Source of the DNA: Promerops cafer
Lineage: Eukaryota > Chordata > Aves > Passeriformes > Nectariniidae
Assembly: GCA_013398275.1 (NCBI GenBank)
Contig: VZSE01002626.1
Span: 372,001-436,000 of the forward strand
DNA: 64,000 nt
Direction of reading: 5' to 3'
In this document: positions 36,601 to 47,797 of the stretch, one piece after another
Numbering within the stretch: position 1 is the stretch's first letter
Layout: each line of letters begins with the position of its first letter
Notes under the pieces: generated by a model
The model's database searches: none
What the model was told of the DNA's origin: nothing
What the model saw: only the letters and a program-made list of their open reading frames with translations
Translations under genes and position numbers: made by a program

Positions 36601-39600
36601 CATATAGAAGACAAGCACAGTTGTGTTTGCAGCATTGTTATCAAAGAGTAATGCATGGATAAAGCAAACAAACAAACCCTAATCCAAAGCTATTTTTACT
36701 GCAGCATTTGAGCTAGGAAACCTGCTGATTAACTCTTGTTATGTATGACAGCTAATGGGACTAATGATATATTTGAAGCATATTCTTAAAAATATGTGAT
36801 ACAGCCAAGCTTCTTTTTGCAAATGAGTGGGTCCATATTCCCTCTCAATTGGTTCTGTTGTGACCTAGTTGAAGAAGATTTAAGCACAGCAAAATCCTGC
36901 TCCGTATTTTGACATGAAAGGAAGATAGAGAGCAAGCAAACTTTGAGAAAATAAAAAATTTCATGTAATGAAGTGTCTGCATAGAGTAGCCTAAGAGATA
37001 AACAGGGGAAAAGCCTTTAAAGTAATTCCACAGAAATACAAACATCACACGTGTTCCATTATCTTTCTCTAGAATAAAACAATCCTGAACCAATACAGCA
37101 AGAATGCAGTTTACTATTTTTCCTCATAACCAATATGGTTTTCTCTTGGAACTTGACTGAATAGCATCTCAGTTGCTTTTCAAAACTAAAAAATTAATGA
37201 AAACTGAGGAATTCATATATCTGCTGAATTTTCTGTCTGTTGTGTGGCAACTCCCACCTGTTTGCCTCTCACTATAGATTTTGACCTTTAACACACGAAA
37301 ATCTGCAATCTGCCCCTCTGCATCAGACTCTGTACAGAAGTCCTATAAGTAGACCACCCCTTCACAGGTAAGGAAAGCCATTAAACCCTGTGAATTTTCA
37401 CAGTGGATAAGCCCAGATTAATTTGACCCAGGTGTTTGTCTATTACTGTGCATGGGAACACTTGCAGTGTCCCCTAGCTCTTTCTCCTGCGGTGGTCCAG
37501 CCTTAGTTCTCTCTGGACTCTAATCTAAACCATGTAAGAGCCCCAGCTGGCGCAGGACTTTGTAGACAGACTCTTGTTATGCTGTTTGTGTCACTTTGAT
37601 GTATTCTTTTGCTTTACATATTAATACTTGTAGAAGTAGGAGGAAAACATGAAGAGCCATGTGCTGGAGTTAAGTTACAAATGTCAATTCCTTATTCAGC
37701 TTTACAGAAACGAGTCCTTGATTTTATGCTGCACATGCAAAGGGAAGCGTCATTATGAGCAATGCAAAAATTTAGAGGTAAATCTGTCCTCATTTGCACC
37801 TCTACAACCCTTGCTGAAGTGAAGCTGTTTGAGCAGAAGAGAGGTCTGAATCTCTCCCATTAGTATTTATTTGCATGTAAGACATTTAGTTTAATTTGTA
37901 CTTTATTTTAACACCAAACAATTAAATGAGCATTAATGGCTAAGTAATTGGATGCTAAGTCAATATGTGTATGGATGTGAGAAGGCCAAGATACCCATAA
38001 TATGAGGTATTTTATTTAAAGAATTTCATCCTTTCAGCTCACTTTACTAGACTGAAATAGGGAGAAGAATAACTTTTGCAGTTAATTAATGGGTAAAAAT
38101 GTGAATTACCCCACATACCCCAAATCTGTGCAACTGAAAAATTTCTAAAATTAATCATGGCTAAAGTATAGTACATGACTAAAAGGTGATCACACATGCC
38201 TAGCCCACAGGAGACAAAATTATATATTGGCAAGATTGAAAATAATGTGCATAGCAAAATTTTCATAAGGGTAAGATGAATCTACAAGGTCTGATTATCC
38301 TCTCACAGCACTACAGATTGGCAGCTAATAGAATTAGGCTTGTTTTAAACATGTATAACTGAATTGGGCCCTGGATAATCAGAAAGTTGGCATATCACAG
38401 ACCAATTTTTTCGTTATGAATAACCCTGTGAAAATCCAGGGATACATCTGGAAACCCGCATTGTAAATGAGATGAGAATCAGGCCATGCCTGAAAATTGT
38501 AATTAGACATAAACCAAAAGAAAAGACAATATTTTGAATTGACTAAGCTGAGCTTGCTACATCTGTCAGATGCATAGCGAAAAGACTGCTTATATCCCTT
38601 GGCATAGCAATGTATAGTAACAATGTAGTCGCACTTGTCTTAAGACTGTTTATGAAGATGTAATGCATACCATCAAGACTCACATTTTGAGCTAAGTTTG
38701 AGACCATGCTAACATTAATATTAGTGGTACAGAACAGAATTACTCAAAACCACAAAGAGAACTATCTCAGTTATCACGGACTCAACCCGAGACTGTTGGA
38801 ACGGTAAAACTTAACCACTAATAGTTAAACACAAAGCTAGTGACCAAGCAGTGAGTAACATTGCACCTAGACCAATCAATGATGAAAGCTGCAATTGCCT
38901 CTAGACTGCTACATCTTTAGTCATCAAATTCAAATGTATAAAATTGTTTATAAACGATGGAGATGTTGAATGCAAATGGATTTCAGGTACTGCACAGATC
39001 AGCCTCTTACTGCAAAGATTGGTTTAGTCCCATTTTGAAGCAGTTCTGAGGAGCCATTTTTTCAGGAAATGTTTAAGGAAATTAATGGTTTTATTTATAT
39101 ATTCTTGATTTTCTTATAATTCAATATATTGCAAAGGAAAAAGGAATCTTTTCTACCTGATCTGAAATCCTAGTACCCAAAGAGATGTGTATTCCAAATT
39201 TATACCATCCCTTAAGTGAGATGCCTCATCCTGCCTTGAAGATAAGATTCCAGGCATTGCTCAGATACTTGGGTATAATTTATTGTAGCCACACAAAAGT
39301 CAGATCTAAATCCTTTTGGATCATGATGCCACAAAACAGCAGTTCAAAGTTCAAAGAGGGAGGCCGACAGATGCAATTAAGTTATCACTGTTGGGATAAC
39401 TGTAACCCTTCCTGTGCTTTTAGAGCTTCTGGGATTCTGAAGGCTGTGAAATGTTAAAAAAACAAAAAAATTAAAAAGAGCATTCTCCTCAACACTACCT
39501 ATATTTTCATTGCATAAATCACAGCAGTTGGAATAAAATACATCCAGTGAATTACTTCCTGCCACTAAGGAAAAAAATCCAAAATCTTGTTTCCTGATGA

Positions 39601-40353
39601 CTACAAACTTCTCTTGACAAACCTCCAGTGCCAAATGTGGTTTCCATTTACTGTTTTGGGATTTATTTGTCTATGCCAAAGTTCAGGTGTGCCAGCTCTT
39701 TGTAATAAGCCATTTGGATGAAAGCTTGGCTAGCTCAAAGGATTCTGATGTATTTTATTGCTGCCTTTTAAGATTATTGTTCAGAAATACCAACTCTAAT
39801 TTTGAAATCAATTAGCCATGCAGTCTGATGAGGTGTTGGCCCAGCTCAGGTTCACACCCGCTGTCCACAGATTATTGTTAAGTTGAGTCAGGTCCTTAGA
39901 GCTGCGCTGTGCTGCCGGCATCTGGTGTACACATGTTTGATGTCCTCACAAAATGACGCTGATGGCTTAAATGGCAAGGCTCTAATGAAGAAAGCCTAGC
40001 AGGTTTGCTGCTGTTTGCCAGCAAAACATGACTTTTACAGGGCAGCGTAAAAGTCTTTTTTTTCCCTTGTTTAACTCTTCAATGTCAAAAGAATGTAAAT
40101 CTTCCCTGGAAAGTGGAGATTCAGCAAAGATGACAAGAGTGGGACCTGGGGGTCCACAACAGGCATGCAGAAGGAAAATCCCTCTGGGATCTTGCACCTT
40201 CCTGGCACCTGCATGGCCTGTACAGCCACGCCACAAAGCGCTACCTCCAGAGGGAAGCGTGTCTGCCTGCGCTGGCCAGTGAGTTCCATGCAGGGAAAAG
40301 TGCAGCACAGCCAAAAAGAGAGGCACCCAAGCTTCTCCAGGGAAAGGGAAGTG
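33651..40353. other. Long unique AT-rich non-coding stretch
   Basis: No supported gene. T16 lies at 33946-33961. An octamer motif and several ATTA cores cluster at 37.86-37.97 kb. An inverted repeat lies at 35236-35283. A G/C-richer pocket at about 39990-40340 is open on both strands (84-114 codons) but shows no recognisable protein. Confidence 0.55.
35236..35283. repeat. Inverted repeat, 12-bp arms with one bulge
   Basis: TGATGGGGAGAGA (35236-35248) pairs with TCTCTCCCATCA (35272-35283), apart from one extra G, around a 23-base loop. Confidence 0.75.
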
Positions 40354-40440
40354 AATCGTAGAATATTAGAATGTCTTGGGTTGGAACAGACCTTAAAGAT
40401 CATCTAGGTCCATCCCTTCTGCCATGGGCAGCAGTGACTT
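40354..40440 (-). mobile_element. CR1 LINE 3' end fragment, antisense
   Basis: The + strand reads AATCGTAGAAT, then TTGGGTTGGAACAGACCTTA, AAGATCATCTAGGTCCATCC and TGCCATGGGCAGC. This is the reverse complement of the last part of chicken-type CR1 elements, whose 3' end is normally an ATTCTATGATT-like repeat. Only about 85 bp remain, which is typical of strongly 5'-truncated CR1 copies. The right limit is approximate. Confidence 0.85.
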
Positions 40441-41054
40441 GCACTAAAGTGGCTAAAAGTGGCTAAAATCATCCAAAACAGTTTACATTGGTTGTGCCGT
40501 GACAAAATGTCTCATGATAATCCAAACAAAGGATGAGTGTATAAGCTTATTTTCCACTACATCTTTGCAGCCTAGGAAATTTTTCTGTAGTTTCTCCAGT
40601 TTCATGCACGAGGTCTAAGAATACAACCTCAGAGGCAGAGGCAGAAACACAAACTAAAAACACCCAATAAAAATAAAACCCATCCGACTGTTTTCTTCAA
40701 TACGTACAAGAGAATTAAGTACTTATTCCCTGAGGTTTACTTCATCAAATTCACCTGTAGGAGCTAAATAACAGCAATACGAACCATACTGTACAAAGAG
40801 CTATAGCAGAGATGTGTGATGAGTTATTTGTGATCGTTATTATGCTAGTCTATCTTGAATGATAGATGCTGAACTGCCAGTCTAATAATCTCAAAGGAAT
40901 TTATAAGTATTACATCATGGCTTCAGAGCTGGAATCATCTATTAAAATCAGCCTTCTGTTCAACCTGCAACACTTTGGAGAATATTCAGTACACGCAGAC
41001 TGAATTTTATCTGCCTTTCTTTGTTTTTCAAGACCAAAAGTGTTTTGGTTTTTG

Positions 41055-41085
41055 CTTACATTACATGTTACATTACATTACATGT
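41055..41085 (+). repeat. TTACA short tandem repeat
   Basis: TTACATTACATG is followed by TTACATTACATTACATG, which is five TTACA-type units interrupted once. Confidence 0.75.
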
Positions 41086-41228
41086 TCATGTGGTTATTTA
41101 GAACCATTATCCTCTATGCTAAACAGAACCAAAACTTACATACAAACAATTAATCTATCTCAGAACAATCAGGTATGAAAAATCTAGTTCGTATCTGGTC
41201 AACAAAATGGACATGGCAGCAATATAAT

Positions 41229-41252
41229 CATGCTCAATAACTATTGAGCATG
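41229..41252. repeat. Perfect palindrome, 11-bp arms
   Basis: CATGCTCAATA (41229-41239) and TATTGAGCATG (41242-41252) are exact reverse complements separated by only two bases (AC). Confidence 0.9.
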
Positions 41253-43554
41253 CTAACTATATGCTGAAGGAAAAATTACTGTCTCTAGAGTCCAGGTGTG
41301 GCTGTACAGAATACCAATATTCAATACATGAATTAGGCTCTTTCCATCTGCAATGTCCTCCTAATAAGAATGCTAAAAGGAGTGTATTTAACAAGAAGAA
41401 AATGGAGAAAAGGAAGGAAGCCCAGAAGAATAAGGAGAGCCAGTCTCGAGCACAGTTTAGGGAGATGAGGTAATAATCAATAATAACCAAGGAGATTTTC
41501 CTTTCCTTAAATCCTTGAAAATTAAGCAAGACAAAAGGGTCATGGACACAATGGTTTGTAGAGCCCAGTATCCCACCCCTGACAATGGTTGTGTAGGGAA
41601 GTAAAAAACAAGTACAGAATAATCTGATACAATCTCTCCACTTTTGGCAATCATGGAGCAGTTACCTACATGTTTAAAAGTCACTGATGGATCCATCTTC
41701 CAGGAGTTAGTTTAGTACTGTTTGATTCCAAATACTTTTGTATTTTACTTTCCATTAACACTCTGTGGCTGACAACTCTGTACCACAGTACTCCGTGACC
41801 ACCATTTAGTTATGTGGGGAGGGAAAAAAGGCCTTCTCTTGACACTGTTTTCATGTGCTGAGTTCTTGTGTGAAGAGAAAGTAAATAAAGATATTATATT
41901 CATCTCTTCCACATACTTCTTGATTTTGTAATGCCTCCTCTATACAGACCACTGTCCTTTCGGTCACCATTCTTGCAGTCATTGTTCCATACTTTTAATC
42001 CACCCTATCAGCCTTTTTATCTGGTTCTGCTTTATAATTGTGGCAATGCAATGAACAGACTCTGTACAACAGATTCCTTTTTAACATGGATCTCAATAGT
42101 TCTGGAAACCAGAGCCTGCAGATCAAAAGCTTGAAAAATCTTGTCTCCAGACTAGCCAGATCTGGCATCGCTCCGTATACCATAAACAAATATCTTTTCT
42201 TTAACATCCTGGAAGGTATATTAAGGGAAGTTCTGTTATCTAAAATCTCATAAACTTATAGATGACTGAAGGGAAAGATGAAGTTCTGCCAAAATGCCAC
42301 TTCTTTTAAATAATTAAATAACTTTCATTTTCATTGAGGCAAAAAAAAAGATATATAAATGGAAGCAGTTTGGTTGCTCCTGAGTCAACAGCAGAATAGT
42401 TTAGTCAGTCTAACCAGTTTCAGTTAGGTCTATCAGAAATTAGCCTTCTAAATTATGTTTATTAAGATGCTTTGATATTTTATAATGAATATATCCTATT
42501 TGACAGTAAATCCATTTATCTTTCTGTTAGCCAGGCATATGGTAGGTAACACCTCTTTGCCTATAATTGGAAGGCCTATTGATGCCTTGCAATAATATTA
42601 ATGCCAGCATTGCAGGCCAAATTTCTCTGGTCAGAGCTGTTTAACATAATAGGTATTAGCCAACTACATAAAGCTTGGGGGTAAATGCTGATAAAATTAA
42701 AGAAACCCTTTATGATATCTCCTTAGAAGCATTTTTATACAGTCTGACATCTGAAAACAATATTTAGTCTCCAACACATACCAGGGAGATGACCACCTGA
42801 CTGCCTCTGTCATGAGTTACTCTTTGGATCATTAATGTTTGGAGCTTGGACTGAGCTTTAAAATATATGATGCACTGGGCAGATACTGGTGTATAATCAA
42901 TACAGGAGTAAATGTTTATGTGTTTTAATATGTTTCAGTGAGGAAAAAATAAAATTCTCATCATAGGAAGATTCCTTTTATTAATTAAAATAGTTCCTTT
43001 ATAGTGAATGAATAAGTTTACTGGCTCTACATCACACAGCAGCACTGATCATGCCATTAAGAAAGACAGAAGCTGTGAGCCTTGCTGTTGATATTTGAAT
43101 GGAGATATGCTGGGGAGATGAAAGGCAGTCTCTTAAATTGTTCATCCCACACTTAGTGCTAGTCCAGTTTCTGGATTGCCTGCGAGGTAAATATAACAAA
43201 GTAAATAAGAAGACTAGAGTTACTCTTTCACCAGACCCTTGTAATTCTGCTAGTCTGTAAAATGGAGTCTGCCATTTAAACCAGGTCTCAGGGTAGTCCT
43301 ACTCTTGGCCATATAATTCCTGTATTGTTCGGGGGTTTTTTTCTTCTGAGAATTCTGCTACAATGGGCTATTGGTTCCTTTGTTTCTACCTGATTCTTTT
43401 TGTCTACCTTCTTACTCATTCCTTACTTTTCTCTGGGATGTCTCAGGCACTATATGACCAGATTTGATTTCTCAGCTTGTTGCATCACCACCATTTTTTT
43501 TTTCATGAGAAAAATTATATTTTCCATCAGAATATGATTTTATTGATCTAGGGC

Positions 43555-43620
43555 TTGGTTTGGGGTTTTTGGATTTGGGTTTTTTTTTTCAGTTTGTTGG
43601 TTGGTTTTTGGGGGTTCTTT
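43555..43620 (+). repeat. G/T-rich low-complexity tract
   Basis: Runs of GG, GGGG and GGGGG alternate with T runs up to ten long. The strand bias is strong. Confidence 0.7.
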
Positions 43621-44247
43621 TTTGAAATACTGAGTGGACTGAGCTACACAGACACCATCAGCATGCATCATGAAGTCTTCCTTAAATGCTCTTATTGCTC
43701 TCTCTCATAACAGCTATTGCCATTGTCATTACTGTACTCTCAATGAGTAACATGGCAGAGGATAGTAAATGGTTTAATCTGCAAATCATTAGCTTTCTTG
43801 AATTTTAGAACTGCTTTGTAAAGAACTAATTGAACTCCAGAGAAATTCTACCTGACTGGCTAGTTTGTGCAATTCTTCAAAACTTGTGTGGCCCAAGAGA
43901 CAGATTACTTCTATCTGAATAGAATAATAAGATAAATACCAGGCAGTAAGCACTAAAAGGAGAAAAGCATGTGAAAAATTAAAATGAAAATTTATTTAAG
44001 GAACACCTTATAGAAGCTTGACCTTGCTAACATTGTAATCATTTCCAATCCTTCAATGAAGTCAACCTATACAAAGCTGAGCCTCATAAAAATAGAAAAC
44101 GTGAAGGTTATGTGGCAATACACTGACAAGTTTTAATGCCACCTCTTTCATAGCAAATGGCCAGCATAGGTGCAGAACTGCTTGCTAGTGGCGTGTACTT
44201 ACAGAATTGAGGGAAAGAAAAGGCAAAACTCAACAAGTATAGAACAT

Positions 44248-44281
44248 AGGTCATGACACACACATTGAGAAGTCATGACCT
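44248..44281. repeat. 10-bp perfect inverted repeat made of AGGTCA half-sites
   Basis: AGGTCATGAC (44248-44257) and GTCATGACCT (44272-44281) are exact reverse complements around 14 bases. Each outer half matches the AGGTCA core used by nuclear receptors, but the spacing is far wider than known high-affinity elements. Confidence 0.8.
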
Positions 44282-46099
44282 TCAATATTAAGGCAACAAT
44301 TCTGTCCTTAACTCTCTATATGTTATGAACAACAGCAGCTAGACTAAGAGACACTGTCACCATAAATTGAGAAGTCATAGAGTTTTGTTGCTTTGCTCCA
44401 ACCATAATGTTACGCAAATGCTGTTTTGTTGTGCCTTTAATACAATAAAGGACTAATTCCTCAGAAATCAAGGGTATAAGTCATGTAAATGAAAACTTGT
44501 AAATTATGTCAGTAATCCATAACTCATACAACTGATTTGGAAACCAGAGCCTTATGGTTCAGAAAGAAGTAATTGCTTTATTAACTCCCATTTATCAGTA
44601 TAAAACTGGCTAATTTAACTGACTGACTGATTTATATATTGATACTTTAAATTTAGCTCAACATCCTAATTTAATAAGGAGATCACATATGGATGTTTAA
44701 GAATATATTACTTTCTTGTTGGTTGATACTCTAAGCATGCCCTTATTAAGACAGATTATCTCCTTTCCCTTGTTCTTTTAAGAGAAGGACAAAACAAATT
44801 ATATATATCATTTATTCAACCTGACAGAAAGGCCATGTTTCCATATAACCCCCTCTCTAGTAATATATTGAATGCATGACTAACCACATCATTCATTCTC
44901 TTTCTAACATCCATGATGTCATAATCTTTTGCAACAGTAAAGGTATATTCCTGCCTGCAGACCTTTGGAAATCACCACAGGGAGTCAGACTACCGAAGCA
45001 CAGTCAAGCAATAAATCTACCAAGTACACTTGAAACAAAAGTTGGAAAGAAAAACTAATATGTATATGTACACCTATGATTCTCCAATAAGTGAGGTCTT
45101 GTGTACATTTAGCTGATCCTAAATTATATGTTAAGAACTCAATGGTTCTCAGTAACTACCTCTAAATCATACAGTGGAGGCAGGGCTGTATTACTTAAGT
45201 AAAATTATTGATATTGCCAACAATGATAATATGCTTTTCAGGGAGAGACACGGGTTAGGAGCCTAATGAGCACGGTTTTTAGGTATTGGTATTAAATAAC
45301 TTGCAGCTGTAACAGTCATAAGTTATACTCCTTGTAAGCAAGGTTACAGACAGTATATGATGTACAGCCCTGACTATAATACACATGCCAGAAGTAGAAG
45401 TGTGAGCATTCAGTGTGTTTAACTTTCAATGTTAACACACCTATGAAATGTAGCACTATTAGGATAAGGCTGTGTGTGGATCAAGGTAGTTAGTTCTGAG
45501 CCAGCTTTCATTCAGATAATTTGTTCATATTTCTATTTGATAGCAAATCAGAGAGCTGCCCAGCCAAATGCACATTTCACTATTAATATGTAGTCTGAAA
45601 ACTTCAGTACTATGTGGGATTTTGATCACAGAATCAGCCAAACTCCAAAAAATAGGTCTAATATCAGATAACAATTTGTGTTAAATTATGTCTTTAAATG
45701 TTCCTTTTATATCTCATGCTATCATCCAACAAGCATTTTATTTTCCAGAACACATTTTAAAAATTGTGGATATTGGTTAGGAACTCAAAACATTTTTATT
45801 TCGGTACTTCATTCTAGTGATTTGAGCCGAGGATTCTTACGAACTTCAAACCTTAATAGCAGATGATTAGAGCAATGTGAAAATTCACTTCCTGAAGTCC
45901 AGCCAAGTTCTAAAAGGAATGTTTAAGTTTATTTTGGAGGCTACTTTTTTTTAGCATAAGCCAGAGTATGTGGTCTTGCTACTTAGAAATTACCAGAATG
46001 TTGTTTTGCAATACAGAAAATGTACCCCAATGCCCACACATCACAGGCCTGTGTCCGCGGTGATTCCAGTTCCACATATTTGGATTTAATGTGCTTTAC

Positions 46100-46179
46100 C
46101 TCTCTTGAAACTGGAGTTAAACGGTACATTTCTATGCAAGAATTAAGCCTTCCTTGTCGTTTTATGACTACAGAGACAT
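46100..46179 (-). other. Candidate internal exon (80 bp), unknown protein
   Basis: Read on the minus strand, a pyrimidine-rich tract ending in CAG (just right of 46179) is followed by 80 bases open in one frame. These end exactly at a good donor, AGAG then GTAAAG (left of 46100). The 26 complete codons give a mixed, ordinary-looking peptide with VSVVIKRQGRL at the start and EMYRLTP near the end. No neighbouring exon with matching phase was found and I do not recognise the family. A second candidate exon only 0.55 kb away is on the opposite strand, so at least one of the two is probably chance. Confidence 0.2.
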
Positions 46180-46730
46180 CTGATCAAGATGAGGGAAAAG
46201 AAATTTCAGTTTAGAATACTAACAGTGAAAATTGCTGGGGTTTGAAGTCCATGTGTGCTCCTTCATCTTTGCAACCTCACAATGCTAAAATCGTATAATG
46301 TAGCTGAATTCATTATCTATTATATTACATTACTCTTCCCCTTTCACTCTCCCCATTTTATACAGCATTTATTATTCTTAGCCATATGGTACACACACAG
46401 CTCCCTTAACATATGCTGGGCAACTTTGTTTGGGAATGGAAAAAATAAATGCCTGATTTGAACCAGAAAGCCACTAATGAAACAAAATGGTCATTATTCC
46501 ACAGAAAATAATCACTGAAATGACGTCCCTAATATGCTTCTTGAAGGGTATTTCCTCAGTAACAATAGGCTGATTGCTGAGATAGATGGGTAATTGAGAA
46601 AGCTGAAAAATGTTCAAAAGATTTAATGGTCAAGAAAAATGATGAAATTTTGTGTTTGCTCTGAAGACAACACGAAGTGTTTGAGAGAAGGCTATAGTTT
46701 ACCAGAAATACATTTTCTTTCTGTTTCTAG

Positions 46731-46852
46731 CAACTTTTGTTGTCTCCATGAGCAAATGTACAGTGAAAGTAGAGTGCCGTTCAACCAGTCTGCAACGGTG
46801 CTGGCTTCAGATGATACTGAAGGCTCGCAAGGAAAATAGTAATTCTGTCTGA
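46731..46852 (+). other. Candidate terminal exon, unknown protein
   Basis: A strong acceptor (TTTTCTTTCTGTTTCTAG, ending at 46730) precedes two open frames. In one, 39 codons run from 46733 to a TGA at 46850-46852; the peptide is basic and Cys-containing. A second frame is also open, to a TAG at about 46839. The next AATAAA is at 47153-47158, giving a plausible last exon of about 430 bp. I do not recognise the sequence. AT-rich DNA makes many acceptor-like tracts, so confidence is low. Confidence 0.17.
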
Positions 46853-47670
46853 TCCCATCTCATCAGCAAATGTCTCGCTCACATTCAAGTGTTTTTCAAT
46901 TCAAAGCTGGTTCTTCAGTCTCGCAGCACTATTGCACTCACTGTGCAATGGACTCATCTTGTATTTATCAGGAGTGAATTTCTGCCAGCAGCCGAAAGGG
47001 TTGTGGTTTTAGCGAGTGCACTTCAATGTAGCCCATCATGTATTCACTCTCCAGAGTGGTGAGTGTTTTCTTCCCTTCTCTAGAAAAATTGTTTAAGGTC
47101 AAAACAAAACAATTTGTGTCAGATTTGACTTCCTGCATTACAGTTTACAGTAAATAAATTTTGAAAAAACAGATACTTTAAATTTAAATCCCTGAAGATT
47201 GTGATGAAGTTGAAATGGAAGATATAGTTTTTCTTTTCACATAAAAATTATTTTTCAAAAACAACACATTTTAACAGATTAAAAAAAAAAATAAAGAAGC
47301 AACCATCTCTGAAAGGTGGGGTTTTTTTAAAAAATAAACAATCCTGTAAATGATAACAACACATTGACAAATTGTGGAGTTTTGTCATGCCTCTATTACT
47401 TTAAAGCACAAGGGGGTTTCTTCCATTTCTGTTCTAAAATCAGTCCAAAAACAGATTCATGAAAACTTTCTAATTGTTGAATCATTCTGTTTAATTAACA
47501 GGACACAGTGTTGCTACAATTAGTAGCAAATCTGTCCAGGAGACTTCCAAATGTTTTTGACTGTGTGTGCTCAACAGAATTTTCAGTTTGCTGTAGTTTT
47601 GTTAAACTTTTCTTAAAAACAATTCTTAAAAATTAATGTGATACCATTTGGAGGGATCTGGACAAAGTTG
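46853..47670. other. Unique non-coding stretch before the SINE/CR1 pair
   Basis: It contains a small hairpin ATTGCAC/GTGCAAT near 46932-46950 and A-rich sequence at 47.16-47.34 kb. No gene is supported. Confidence 0.5.
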
Positions 47671-47783
47671 AGGATCACAAAATATGCTGAGAGTCCAGCT
47701 CTCAAGTGAGTGTCCCCTATGGAGATCAAACCCACAACCTTGGCATTATTAGCACCATGCTCCAAGCAGCTGAGCTCATCTCA
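47671..47783 (-). mobile_element. tRNA-Ile-derived SINE with CR1-like tail (TguSINE1-like)
   Basis: On the minus strand the head matches a nuclear tRNA-Ile(AAU) gene over almost its whole length: TGAGCTCAGCTGCTTGGAGC (A box), TGGTGCTAATAATGCCAAGG around the AAT anticodon, and GGGTTTGATCTCC (B box) to GGGGACA at the acceptor end. It then continues CTCACTTGAGAGCTGGACTC and a segment like CTCAGCATATTTTGTGATCC, which resembles the 3' end of CR1. A tRNA-Ile head joined to a CR1 tail is the known design of TguSINE1 in zebra finch. The tail here is shorter than I remember, as from a deletion. No CCA is encoded and stem mismatches make a working tRNA unlikely. This copy is a strong pointer to a passerine bird. 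Confidence 0.7.
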
Positions 47784-47797
47784 GGGTGTAGCTCAAT

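Larger units (their letters stand above)
40441..46099. other. Unique AT-rich non-coding stretch
   Basis: No gene is seen. Listed separately are an 11-bp palindrome (41229-41252) and an AGGTCA-type inverted repeat (44248-44281). An ATTAC-type short tandem lies at 41055-41085, and a G/T-rich low-complexity tract at about 43555-43620. Confidence 0.55.

Noticed and set aside
46020..46110. Minus-strand stretch ending 'DVWALGYIF', like a protein kinase segment IX
   Set aside because: Only these few residues resemble a kinase. No other kinase motif is in frame, and the stretch lies beyond the donor site of the candidate exon.
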